Shown piece after piece: positions 42,713-51,096 of a DNA stretch of 58,762 nt (within the stretch, counting starts at the first letter, position 1; every line of letters begins with the position of its first letter). Below the pieces are notes generated by a model. It had not been told where the DNA came from. It ran no database searches and saw only the letters and a list, made by a program, of their open reading frames with translations. The translations under genes and the position numbers were made by a program. Source of the stretch: an uncultured Dorea sp. (GTDB lineage Bacteria; Bacillota; Clostridia; Lachnospirales; Lachnospiraceae); contig CAJUBG010000023.1 of assembly GCA_910584575.1 (NCBI GenBank), positions 1 to 58,762 on the forward strand, read 5' to 3'.

Positions 42713-45700
42713 TTACTCTCCAAACCTGCTGCCTTCTACATATCTTGGAAGGCGGACCCTCCAATAGATACCGTTTTTAAACAGCAGTCCCTCCCCAGGC
42801 TTGGGATGCTCGCGCATACTCGGAACAGGGAAGATTGGAACAACTCCCTGCGAGCTTAACACCAGCCCGTTTGACGCCTGACGTACCAGCCTGTCCATAC
42901 TGCTCATTCCCCGCTGCTTTGCGGCATGAACCGTTATAATACAGGTAATCCCAAGAAAAGCCCCTTCCCTTACCAGATTAGACACCCTATCTATGTCCGT
43001 TCCAAGCAGTTCTGTAAAATCCTCCAGGTCATCAATCAGGATGGTACAAAACGGTAACTCCTCCGCCAGCTTCTTTGGGCTTAATCCTGAACACTCCACT
43101 AACTTCTTTTTCACAAGCCTTCTCCTGTCCTTTAGTTCTTCTGAAACCTCTGTGACAAAACAATCTATCTCTTTTTTTCCTTCCGCATACAAGACATTTG
43201 GCGCCTGACGGTAGCGATATAATTCCATCCCTCTCCCGTCAAATATGTAGGTTCTGCCATGAAAAATAGCCTGGTCCGCAAGAACCTGAAGTATATTTGT
43301 CTTGCCTGTCCCGGTATTTCCTACAATTACAAACAGACCTGCCGACGCAGGAAATCCTCTCACCGTCACTTCCTCTACGTCCAGCCCCACCAGATAACCG
43401 CCTGTATTGTCTGCATACTCCTTAAGCATGGTTGAAAAAAACTCCTGTGGCAGTACGGGGATATGGGGCGCTTCTTTACCGTGAGCATTCTTTCGGATTT
43501 CCTGAATTATAATTTTTAGCGCCTTACTGTATGCCGCCTTATCCTCACAGGGCGCCATGGTATAAATCTGTGCTTCATGTACAGGCTCGCCGCTTATCAG
43601 CACACGCCCTTTAACCGCCGTCTGCTTCACCACTGATCTTCCTACCGTCAGGAATACTTCGTTCTCGTCAAAAACATAGCCTGCTATCTTTTTTTTGAAG
43701 TTAATTAAGGTTGCATGGCGGATTGCGTTTATTCTATTGGCTGTGATAACCGTATAGACTCCAAGCCCTGCGCCGTCCCGCGTAAGCTTTGTAAAGAAAT
43801 CCTCCTCCTCGATTCCTGCCTCCTTCACAACATCAAATTGATCCACCGCCACAAGCAAGAACTTCAAAGGCTTCCCTGACAATTCCTGATAGGCTTCCAT
43901 TGAGGGAGCGCCATACTTCGCAAACAGCTTCTTCCTTTCCGCAAGTTCTTCTGCCATAAGCTTCTTAAACTTCCGGTACCGTTCTTCATCGGCAAACGAA
44001 ATATATTCCGCTGTATGGGGAAGCTCTTTCATAGGCAGGCATCCATGATTCCCATAGTCCAGAATATAAAAGTGCAAAGCATCTACATCACAGGAAATTG
44101 CAAGGCTTGTCAATACTGTTGTCAGAAAAACAGTCTTTCCAAAACCTGCGGACGCCACATATAAAAGGTTTCCCTCCTTTTCAAAGTCATGCGCCAGCTC
44201 TTTTTGCGCCTGCTGCTCAGGAAGGTCTATTATCCCAATCCGCACAGACATGCCCTCTTTCTCTTTAGTGTGCTTTTGAGTATAGGGGCTGACAAGCATC
44301 CTGCCAAGGGGCGGCAGCCACGGCTTTTTCACTTCTTTGGCTTCTTCTTTTGCAAACTCCTCCCGAATCATCCAAATTACTGCCTCAAGCTGCGTCTTAC
44401 ACACCCGATACTCTCCTATATTGCCGCTTAGATCCTGGTCTGGCAGTTCTCCCTGCCCCAACTCATTGACCACATAGACACCGTCATAGCCTTGCCTGTC
44501 TCTTTCCCCTTCCTCCCTGTATGCCTCCCCACTCAGCGCTGACTGGAATAATTCATAGTTCTCATTATTTCCAACCTTAAGATATGCCCTTCCAGGCAGA
44601 GTAAGCCCTGCCGCATCCCCTGTACCCAGAATCTCCTTGCTGTCATTTTCACTCTGTACCTTCAGGCAGAGCTTGAACCTGCTGTTGCTGACGATCTGCT
44701 CGTCTACCACGCCGGCAGGCTTTTGCGTCGCCAGTATCAGGTGAACCCCAAGACTTCTTCCAATACGCGCCGCTGACACAAGCTCTTTCATAAAATCCGG
44801 CTGTTCTTTTTTCAACTCTGCAAATTCATCGCTGATGATAAAGAGATGGGGAATCGGCTCAGAGACCTTCCCTTCCCTGAATAACCGCATATAACCGTTG
44901 ATATGGTTGACCTGAAAACTTCGGAAAATCCGCTGCCTTCGGGATAACTCTGCCTTCACAGAGATGAGCGCCCTCATGCTTCCTGCCCCGTCCAGATTCG
45001 TGATAGTTCCCATATGATGCACAAGCTCACGAAACAGATTGGCCATACCGCCTCCCTTATAGTCGATTAACAAAAAGCCTACCTCATAAGGATGAAAATT
45101 TACCGCCAAAGACAGAATATAACTCTGAAGCAATTCTGACTTCCCCGAACCCGTCGTCCCTGCCACAATCCCGTGAGGACCATGGGCCTTCTCATGCAAA
45201 TCCAGATATAAGATATCCCCCGCCGAGCGCATCCCTAAGGGGACAGCCAGCGACTTATGGGACTGATGCTTCCTCCACCTTCTGCGAAGCCCAAGCTCTT
45301 TTGGATGGTGAATCCCGTATAGTTCAAAAAAACTGACTTTTTGGGGGATAAAGCCGGTTACTCCCCTCTCATGCTTTAACACACTTAAATCTCTTGCAAG
45401 CCATTCAAAATCAATCTCATTAGCAGAATACAACTTAATCTTCTGGTTCACATACTCCCTTGCCTCCAGAAGCAGCGTCCCCTCACCAAAACTATCTGCA
45501 ATTAAAACTGTGCCGATATATTCAGGAAGATTGGCACGTATATAGCTGGTGTAAATGATAGAAAAGCCCAACTCCCTTCCATCCATACACAGATATTCCA
45601 TAATCCCATGGTCCATAATCCAAGACGGCTCGTCAATCAAAAACAGATAGTGAGGCAGCCTCCTAAACTCCCTCCTCCCCTCCGCCCGTTCCTTTAGTAT

Positions 45701-46981
45701 CTGAGCCATACCGCCAAGTACAAGCTCTCTGGTTCTCTCTGAATATACCATCCCCAACACATTCATTGACGGGATACGCATATGGGGAAGCCAGCGCATC
45801 CATGCAAACGCCTTCTCATATGCCTCATCAAAGACGGCAACGAGCCGAAGCTCATGATAACTCTGGAAAAATACGGCCTGCATTGTCAGTATTTTTATCT
45901 GCTGATGTACAGCCTCCTTCTCCCCAAGCATCCCAAGATGCGCCTTCTTCAAATCAATAACCCTTGGGCGTTTAATTTTATCATACCTTCGCAAAATATC
46001 TCCTTTTGTATCCCATTCCGTCCCCCTTCTATCAATCTGAAAATCTGTCCTTCCCCAAATAACACCGACAGACAAGGTAAGAAAATCATCATCCGAGGCA
46101 ATCCTTTCGTAAATCCGGCTGTCATATTCTCCCACCATTCTGGCCAAATCCCTGACCTCTGGATATTGGTAGGCATATACCTCCTGCTCTTGCTCATAGA
46201 TTACCGCAATTTCCTTCAGCCTTCGCCACAGCTCTTTCGTATAAAGCTCAGCCTGCTCTCTATTCTCTCTCTTTCTCTCCCTTTTCTCCCCCACATATTG
46301 GATACCGGCTAATACTGCCGTCATCCCTGTGGCCACAGCAGACAAAAGCAGGTAGATTCCCCTTCCCGAAAGCACCCCGATTGCAAGGGTTACTGCCGTC
46401 ATTGCCAACGGCGGCAATACAGTCATGAGAAAATCCCTTCTATTTCCCCTTACGTTTTCTTTTGTGAGCCCGACCAGAACCTTTTCTGCCGACGGGCGTT
46501 TAATCAGTCTTGGAGAACGTTTATAGACAGGGAAACCCTTTGGCTTCTGTGGCAGAGAACATTCTAAAAGGGTTGTTGTATAAGTGTCAGGAGAACCATG
46601 GACAGCAATCTGATTTTCCCAAATTTCAATCTTAATATTCTTTAAAAACAGAATATCTCCCGCCTGCAAAATAAAGTCAGAATTCTTTGGCATGAGTTCT
46701 CTTTGATTCAGATATAGGTGAGATTCTTCTCCTACCTCGGCAAATATGTGCATTTCTTTGATATAGAAGCGGCTTTGCAGATCATGAACCTTAAGTGAAG
46801 CCTCCTCGCCGGCAGATATGGTGACGCATGTTTTTCGTATAAACAAATGTTCTTCCGCACCAAGCAGGAATACCTGTCTGCCCTCTCGAAGCTGCCACAT
46901 ATTTTCCTCATACTCAGTATCCCTCTCCTGTACCGGCACCTCCACATATCCATTCCTGGTCTGTGTAAGCAAATACTTCAT
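42713..46981 (-). CDS. essC: Type VII secretion motor ATPase EssC
   Basis: 1422 residues from ATG 46981 (GGGAGG upstream). The order is two FHA-like N-terminal domains (about 1-180), two membrane helices (about 185-235), then three FtsK/SpoIIIE ATPase domains. D1 has a full Walker A AGTTGSGKSELLQ (around residue 605) and Walker B HLFIISDEFAEL. D2 has ASAGFGKT (around 945), with Ala for the first Gly, so it may be weak. D3 has GNTGTGKTNIL (around 1225) and CTILIDDLEDF. EssC energises export and recognises substrates by its last domain. Length is close to S. aureus EssC. It stands between essB and the effector partner. Confidence 0.96.
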   Translation of the reverse strand: MKYLLTQTRNGYVEVPVQERDTEYEENMWQLREGRQVFLLGAEEHLFIRKTCVTISAGEEASLKVHDLQSRFYIKEMHIFAEVGEESHLYLNQRELMPKNSDFILQAGDILFLKNIKIEIWENQIAVHGSPDTYTTTLLECSLPQKPKGFPVYKRSPRLIKRPSAEKVLVGLTKENVRGNRRDFLMTVLPPLAMTAVTLAIGVLSGRGIYLLLSAVATGMTAVLAGIQYVGEKRERKRENREQAELYTKELWRRLKEIAVIYEQEQEVYAYQYPEVRDLARMVGEYDSRIYERIASDDDFLTLSVGVIWGRTDFQIDRRGTEWDTKGDILRRYDKIKRPRVIDLKKAHLGMLGEKEAVHQQIKILTMQAVFFQSYHELRLVAVFDEAYEKAFAWMRWLPHMRIPSMNVLGMVYSERTRELVLGGMAQILKERAEGRREFRRLPHYLFLIDEPSWIMDHGIMEYLCMDGRELGFSIIYTSYIRANLPEYIGTVLIADSFGEGTLLLEAREYVNQKIKLYSANEIDFEWLARDLSVLKHERGVTGFIPQKVSFFELYGIHHPKELGLRRRWRKHQSHKSLAVPLGMRSAGDILYLDLHEKAHGPHGIVAGTTGSGKSELLQSYILSLAVNFHPYEVGFLLIDYKGGGMANLFRELVHHMGTITNLDGAGSMRALISVKAELSRRQRIFRSFQVNHINGYMRLFREGKVSEPIPHLFIISDEFAELKKEQPDFMKELVSAARIGRSLGVHLILATQKPAGVVDEQIVSNSRFKLCLKVQSENDSKEILGTGDAAGLTLPGRAYLKVGNNENYELFQSALSGEAYREEGERDRQGYDGVYVVNELGQGELPDQDLSGNIGEYRVCKTQLEAVIWMIREEFAKEEAKEVKKPWLPPLGRMLVSPYTQKHTKEKEGMSVRIGIIDLPEQQAQKELAHDFEKEGNLLYVASAGFGKTVFLTTVLTSLAISCDVDALHFYILDYGNHGCLPMKELPHTAEYISFADEERYRKFKKLMAEELAERKKLFAKYGAPSMEAYQELSGKPLKFLLVAVDQFDVVKEAGIEEEDFFTKLTRDGAGLGVYTVITANRINAIRHATLINFKKKIAGYVFDENEVFLTVGRSVVKQTAVKGRVLISGEPVHEAQIYTMAPCEDKAAYSKALKIIIQEIRKNAHGKEAPHIPVLPQEFFSTMLKEYADNTGGYLVGLDVEEVTVRGFPASAGLFVIVGNTGTGKTNILQVLADQAIFHGRTYIFDGRGMELYRYRQAPNVLYAEGKKEIDCFVTEVSEELKDRRRLVKKKLVECSGLSPKKLAEELPFCTILIDDLEDFTELLGTDIDRVSNLVREGAFLGITCIITVHAAKQRGMSSMDRLVRQASNGLVLSSQGVVPIFPVPSMREHPKPGEGLLFKNGIYWRVRLPRYVEGSRFGE

Positions 46982-46997
46982 AAACAAACCTCCCGCG

Positions 46998-48089
46998 CTA
47001 TATCCCTAAATTCCCCGCAAGCCCTTCGATCTCATCCATCAACTCCTGCTTCCTTTCCCTCTTTTCCCTGCCGGATAATTCTTCATCCTCCTCCACCTGA
47101 CGAAACTCCTGCATATATGCATACAACAAAAGCTGGTCGTCAGACATCTTCATAGCAATCTCCTCAGCCTCTCTCACCTTAAGACGCCCCAGATAAATCC
47201 AGTAATCCAATACATTTTCATTGGACTGATAAGTAACCTTGCTCAGAATATTTTCCTTATCTCCTGGGCTGAACGTATCCACCGCCTGCCCCTGAATATA
47301 GGCTGTGGCAAGCATATATTTCTCGGCACGGCCAAGGTCATTCATCTGAAACCCCTGCAAGGCATCGATCATTGCAATATAATCCTTCCGAATATAAGCG
47401 TCCTGCGCTGCCCTTAGCTTCTTCTGCCTTGGCATATACCATACGAAGCTGTACACCGCGGCTAACGACAGCAGCACCAACAGAAGCAAGGATACCGCGC
47501 TATATCTGGCCAGCCCCTTATATTTCCGGATTTCAACTTTCTTTGTATACTTTTTCTCATTTTCCAAAAGACTGCCGTATTCCTCTAATAATATTTTTCT
47601 TTCCTCCTGTACCGTCTCAGGCTCAAAAAAAACAGCATATTCCTCCTGCTCTTTTAAGATTTCAAGCCCTCCGTACAGATAATCCTCATATAGATGACAG
47701 CCCTCCAGAATATAACCAATCAACGCCTGGTACTGCCTTAGAAACTGCTTTCTACGATTCTTCCCCTGTTCCAGAATAATATCCCTGCACCTCACCTTGA
47801 CTCTATCTAAAACGTCATAATACAGGTTCTCCGGTTCAAGTGAAAAATCATATTCCCCATACACTTCTTCAAGGTCTGCCGCCTGTAATAACACCCTAAG
47901 CTGCTTAAGCCTGTCCGCCGCCTTCAGTTCCTCAAAGCCTTCCATCCCCCGCAGGTCAAAGCTCATGCAAACCGTCTCCTTTTCCTCCTCCAGCTTACAG
48001 GGGAGAAACAGATAATGATCTTCTTCTAATCTCTTGAAATCATATATGGTTTTTGCCCTTATCTCGTTCTTCTGAAACCGAAGCTTCAT
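46998..48089 (-). CDS. essB: Type VII secretion protein EssB (YukC)
   Basis: 363 residues: an N-terminal pseudokinase-like cytoplasmic domain (about 1-195, with LEEDHYLFLPCKLEEEK), one membrane helix (about 203-225, VSLLLLVLLSLAAVYSFVWY) and a C-terminal extracytoplasmic helical part (about 228-363, including DALQGFQMNDLGRAEKYMLA). This is the EssB/YukC architecture. It dimerises and links EssC to the rest of the apparatus. GGGGAGGG precedes the start; essC begins 16 bases later. Confidence 0.92.
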   Translation of the reverse strand: MKLRFQKNEIRAKTIYDFKRLEEDHYLFLPCKLEEEKETVCMSFDLRGMEGFEELKAADRLKQLRVLLQAADLEEVYGEYDFSLEPENLYYDVLDRVKVRCRDIILEQGKNRRKQFLRQYQALIGYILEGCHLYEDYLYGGLEILKEQEEYAVFFEPETVQEERKILLEEYGSLLENEKKYTKKVEIRKYKGLARYSAVSLLLLVLLSLAAVYSFVWYMPRQKKLRAAQDAYIRKDYIAMIDALQGFQMNDLGRAEKYMLATAYIQGQAVDTFSPGDKENILSKVTYQSNENVLDYWIYLGRLKVREAEEIAMKMSDDQLLLYAYMQEFRQVEEDEELSGREKRERKQELMDEIEGLAGNLGI

Positions 48090-48102
48090 AACTGCCCTCC
48101 CC

Positions 48103-48330
48103 TTATAAAAGTTTTATTATATCTCCTGCACAGATTCGTCCCTCCCCAAAAGTAAGCAGGGGATTCACATATGCCCTTCGGCGCATAGAATACACTTTGA
48201 GCTGCCCGCCTGCCAAGCCTTTGGAAAAGAAGCCGGCTTTGAGAAGCCTCTGATAAACCTCCTGGATTCTCTGCTCAGGCTTCACCATAATATCCAATTG
48301 TCTGCTGCCTGCTATCAATGTCAGCATCAT
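48103..48330 (-). CDS. esaB: EsaB/YukD ubiquitin-like T7SS protein
   Basis: 75 residues with the beta-grasp pattern of YukD/EsaB: MLTLIAGSRQLDIMVKPEQR, then EVYQRLLKAG and the C-terminal FGEGRICAGDIIKLL. EsaB is a cytoplasmic component needed for secretion; it has no conjugating Gly-Gly end. The start lies 56 bases inside the preceding EssA-like gene, with only a distant GGAG, so it is probably translated by coupling. essB follows after 13 bases. Confidence 0.88.
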   Translation of the reverse strand: MMLTLIAGSRQLDIMVKPEQRIQEVYQRLLKAGFFSKGLAGGQLKVYSMRRRAYVNPLLTFGEGRICAGDIIKLL

Positions 48331-48757
48331 TGCTTTGTTCTCTCATCTCCTTTTTACGGCGGCAAATGCTTCCCTTCACCAAAAAGATTAATAAAAGCCC
48401 TGCCGCCGTAAGCCCTGAAAGCATCCTTATTTCTGGCGCAGAAGCCTCTGTCTCCCTGCGTCCCGACTCCGCTAAAACAAATGCCTCCTGCTGCGGCTTC
48501 TCCCTAAAAATCTGGCTGCGAATTTCACCAAGCCGTTCTTTCGTTTCTTGTCCCTCTGCCGCAAACACCTCCTGGCGAAGCTTCTCTAGCATCTGCCTCT
48601 CTTTTCTACGGCACTCCCCCGCCCTTTGTTCTGTATCTGCCCCAAAGACGGGGTAACCGTACAGGTCGCTTAAGGGAGTCTGGCCTGCCTCTTTGCCTTC
48701 GAGCATCTCCGGCTCAGATACATCTGGATTAAGCCTGATACCGCTGCCCTGGTCCAT
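48275..48757 (-). CDS. EssA-like single-pass membrane protein
   Basis: 160 residues: a charged, mainly helical N-terminal part, one membrane helix (about 113-132, LSGLTAAGLLLIFLVKGS) and a short basic cytoplasmic tail. EssA of staphylococci has this size, topology and operon position, but its sequence is poorly conserved and I see no N-terminal signal, which real EssA usually has. The start at 48757 is just after the WXG gene (5 bases). I call it EssA-like by position. Confidence 0.65.
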   Translation of the reverse strand: MDQGSGIRLNPDVSEPEMLEGKEAGQTPLSDLYGYPVFGADTEQRAGECRRKERQMLEKLRQEVFAAEGQETKERLGEIRSQIFREKPQQEAFVLAESGRRETEASAPEIRMLSGLTAAGLLLIFLVKGSICRRKKEMREQSNDADIDSRQQTIGYYGEA

Positions 48758-48762
48758 GGCTT

Positions 48763-49053
48763 CTATCCGCGGTTCATAGCGCCTGCTGCTCTGTCGAATT
48801 CCGCGTACTGCTGTGCATTCATCACGACGCCCTGTCCAATCGCGCTAATGAGCTCACGCATCGCCTCAAAACTCGGCGCCATCTCTGCAACTCTGGCGGC
48901 AAAGCCCTCATAACCGCTGCCCTCCCACAACTCCGGCAACTGACGGTTCACTACATCATTCAGATAATTCTGCAAAGCCGTAACGTCCTCCACATGGCTT
49001 CCAATATTCTGGCCTCTCGCAATAACGTCCTCTGTGTTCATCCTGATACTCAT
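48763..49053 (-). CDS. esxA: WXG100-family secreted protein (EsxA-like)
   Basis: 96 residues, two helices joined by the WXG turn: LPELWEGSGYEGFAARV with Trp43-Glu44-Gly45. The C-terminus has the YxxxD export motif in QQYAEFDRA (Tyr83, Asp87). These small hairpins dimerise and leave through EssC. GGAGGGAGGAATTGCT precedes the ATG. It is the only WXG100 gene in the window, so a homodimer is likely. It lies between the EsaA-like and EssA-like genes. Confidence 0.95.
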   Translation of the reverse strand: MSIRMNTEDVIARGQNIGSHVEDVTALQNYLNDVVNRQLPELWEGSGYEGFAARVAEMAPSFEAMRELISAIGQGVVMNAQQYAEFDRAAGAMNRG

Positions 49054-49077
49054 AGCAATTCCTCCCTCCTAAAATTC

Positions 49078-50805
49078 TTACTGCTCCACTTTAGTTCCTG
49101 ACCTGTCCACTCCACGCAGCGGGTTCGCTATAAACTGATAGACCCGTGTATGTTCTGCGCCGCCCAGTCTTGTATACGAGAGCTTAGATGAGAAGCTTCC
49201 CAGAATTCTCTGGTTCATGGCGCTGTTCTTCTCTTTTACCTCCTTTGCCAAGCTAAGTCCCTGGGCGATTGTCTCCTTAGCTTCCTGCTTTGCATCTTCT
49301 ATATGTTTATGTAAAGAATCTGCATACTCCCTGGAGTCAGCAGCGGATTTCTGTGCGTATTCTATATATGCCTGGTTATTTTTAAGCAGAGCGCCCTGCA
49401 TATTTCTATGATTTTCCTTCAACTGTTGAATACTCTGTGCCAGAAACAGACCGTCCATCTGAGGATGGAAGGCGGCAAGCTGCCCTTCATATTCCGATAC
49501 TGCTTGAAGCTCATCCTCATATCTCTGCTGAAATTCCTTTTTGGCTTTATCTGCATTGGCTTCCATAGGCTTCACATATTCTTCTCTAACCAATTCCGTG
49601 ACGCTTTCGATATCAAGGTTCTCTGCCTGTTCTAATTCTCCAAGCATAGAGTCCAACTCTTGTTTTTGCTCTGTCAGCATAGAAAGTAACAACCTTGTCT
49701 CATCTGTTTCTTCTACCGCTTCATTATCCTTTTGCTGTATATCTTCCTCTGCCTGTCCCTCCTCTCCTTGCTGATTCTCATCCATCTGTCCCTCCTCCTG
49801 CCGAGAAGGGCAGCTTCTGCTTATCTGCTCAAAATGTCTTAAGAACTCCTCCTGTTTATCCCTGAACTTATTCAAACGTTCAGCCAAACTCTCTTTCTCT
49901 AACATGTTCTCTGACTGCCTAGCCAATTCTTCACGGAGCAACACCTCTGCTTTCCCTGCGATTTCCTCCCCGTTCTCGTCAACCGAAAGGTTTATCTCGC
50001 CAACTCGTCCGGCCAGGCCCTTCAAACCCTCTGCCAATGCAGTTTTGCCGGCGATTAAGAGAGCAATTTCCTCCTGAATACTTTGGATACCACTCCCATA
50101 CTGCTCGTCCATAGACTCTGCCAGCATAGCGGTTTGTTCTGTATAATCCGAAATATCCAGCGTCTCCGGTACGGCTCTCTCCACGGGCATCTGGGGTGTA
50201 TCCGCAAGCGTCACCCACTCCTGCGCCTCAATTCTCTCCATGGCCTCCATATCCTTTAAGTCGTTTTCCACTACACGCTCTGCCTGATCCTGGGCATTAT
50301 GAAACTCTCTCAAAATATTTTCCACATACATATAGCTCAAATGATTATTCAACGAATCAATATAACTCCATACATTGTAGAGAAGCTCATACTGCCTCTT
50401 TCCGGAAAAAGACTGATTGACTGCATACTCCAACTGAGAAACCTGCGGCGCTGTATTGATACTCTCAACATTCTGGGAAAAGGTTGCCGGAATAATAACA
50501 TAGGCTCCGTACCTTCCCGTTTCAAGTCCCATTCTAGCCGCCTCCAGAGACGCATACTCGAAATCCATGCTTGGAAACCTTGACAATTTTTCCCCGTAGT
50601 TTACCCGTCCTTTGCTTCCAGATACACCTTCATCCAAGTTGATTACAGCAATCTTATCAGACTCGCTTATTTCTCTTTTGTCTGCTGCTTGGTACACCTT
50701 CTGTTTCGCAGGACTGCCAAAACTTTCAAACCGGTTCTCTGCTATATAGAAGGCCGCTACTCCTAAAATAAGTGTCAAAAATATAGAAATTTTCTTATAA
50801 TTCAT
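49078..50805 (-). CDS. EsaA/YueB-like membrane protein lacking the C-terminal membrane domain
   Basis: 575 residues: N-terminal membrane helix (about 5-22), a YhgE/Pip-like domain (about 45-170, IAVINLDEGVSGSKGRVNYG and GRYGAYVIIPATFSQNVESI) and a long acidic coiled coil (about 230-560). EsaA and YueB normally continue into five or six C-terminal helices; here the protein ends in soluble sequence (YQFIANPLRGVDRSGTKVEQ), and no membrane frame follows before the WXG gene. It is the first gene of the operon. It would form the extracellular projection of the apparatus, as YueB does as a phage receptor. Confidence 0.82.
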   Translation of the reverse strand: MNYKKISIFLTLILGVAAFYIAENRFESFGSPAKQKVYQAADKREISESDKIAVINLDEGVSGSKGRVNYGEKLSRFPSMDFEYASLEAARMGLETGRYGAYVIIPATFSQNVESINTAPQVSQLEYAVNQSFSGKRQYELLYNVWSYIDSLNNHLSYMYVENILREFHNAQDQAERVVENDLKDMEAMERIEAQEWVTLADTPQMPVERAVPETLDISDYTEQTAMLAESMDEQYGSGIQSIQEEIALLIAGKTALAEGLKGLAGRVGEINLSVDENGEEIAGKAEVLLREELARQSENMLEKESLAERLNKFRDKQEEFLRHFEQISRSCPSRQEEGQMDENQQGEEGQAEEDIQQKDNEAVEETDETRLLLSMLTEQKQELDSMLGELEQAENLDIESVTELVREEYVKPMEANADKAKKEFQQRYEDELQAVSEYEGQLAAFHPQMDGLFLAQSIQQLKENHRNMQGALLKNNQAYIEYAQKSAADSREYADSLHKHIEDAKQEAKETIAQGLSLAKEVKEKNSAMNQRILGSFSSKLSYTRLGGAEHTRVYQFIANPLRGVDRSGTKVEQ

Positions 50806-50912
50806 CTTCTCCTTCCTTTTTCAATTCTTTTCATTCTACATGGGTTTCTTTGGAATTGAAGGAATCGGCTCGAAACCTTCAATACAGATTAATAAAATAT
50901 GATTCTAATGAT

Positions 50913-50926
50913 GTGTTGAACAACAC
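50913..50926 (-). promoter_or_regulatory. Palindromic operator candidate in the T7SS leader
   Basis: GTGTTG-AA-CAACAC (plus-strand reading), a perfect 6-bp dyad with a 2-base centre, lies about 12 to 25 bases past the probable transcript start of the T7SS operon, where a repressor could block elongation. It could also make only a short hairpin. The regulator is unknown. Confidence 0.5.
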
Positions 50927-50944
50927 TATATGTATGTGAGACAT

Positions 50945-50973
50945 ATCATACAGGATTCTTATCTTCTTGTCAA
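50945..50973 (-). promoter_or_regulatory. Promoter of the type VII secretion operon
   Basis: On the minus strand, TTGACA (50968-50973), 17 bases, TATGAT (50945-50950), 140 bases before the EsaA-like gene. It is the only clear promoter found for the ten-gene locus. A tandem TTGTCGAA repeat and a LexA-like CGAACAAATGTAC lie just upstream of -35 (50994-51020). Confidence 0.8.
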
Positions 50974-51043
50974 TGATTCCCGCTAATTTTTCAGTACATT
51001 TGTTCGACAATTTTCGACAAATAAACCCAAAAAGCTCTGGGTA

Positions 51044-51089
51044 TAAAAATAGAGATATTCTCTCCTGCCACACAGGTGAATACCTCTAC
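51044..51089 (-). terminator. Terminator after the unrecognised charged protein gene
   Basis: On the minus strand, AGAGGTATTC pairs with GAATATCTCT (one G-U pair), a second stem CCTG/CAGG closes the inner loop, and ATTTTTA follows. It isolates the gene at 51097 from the T7SS operon downstream. Confidence 0.75.
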
Positions 51090-51096
51090 CTAAACC

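Noticed and set aside
50879..51073. 64-codon minus-strand frame in the T7SS leader
   Set aside because: It overlaps the promoter and operator elements, has no ribosome site and no protein-like composition.
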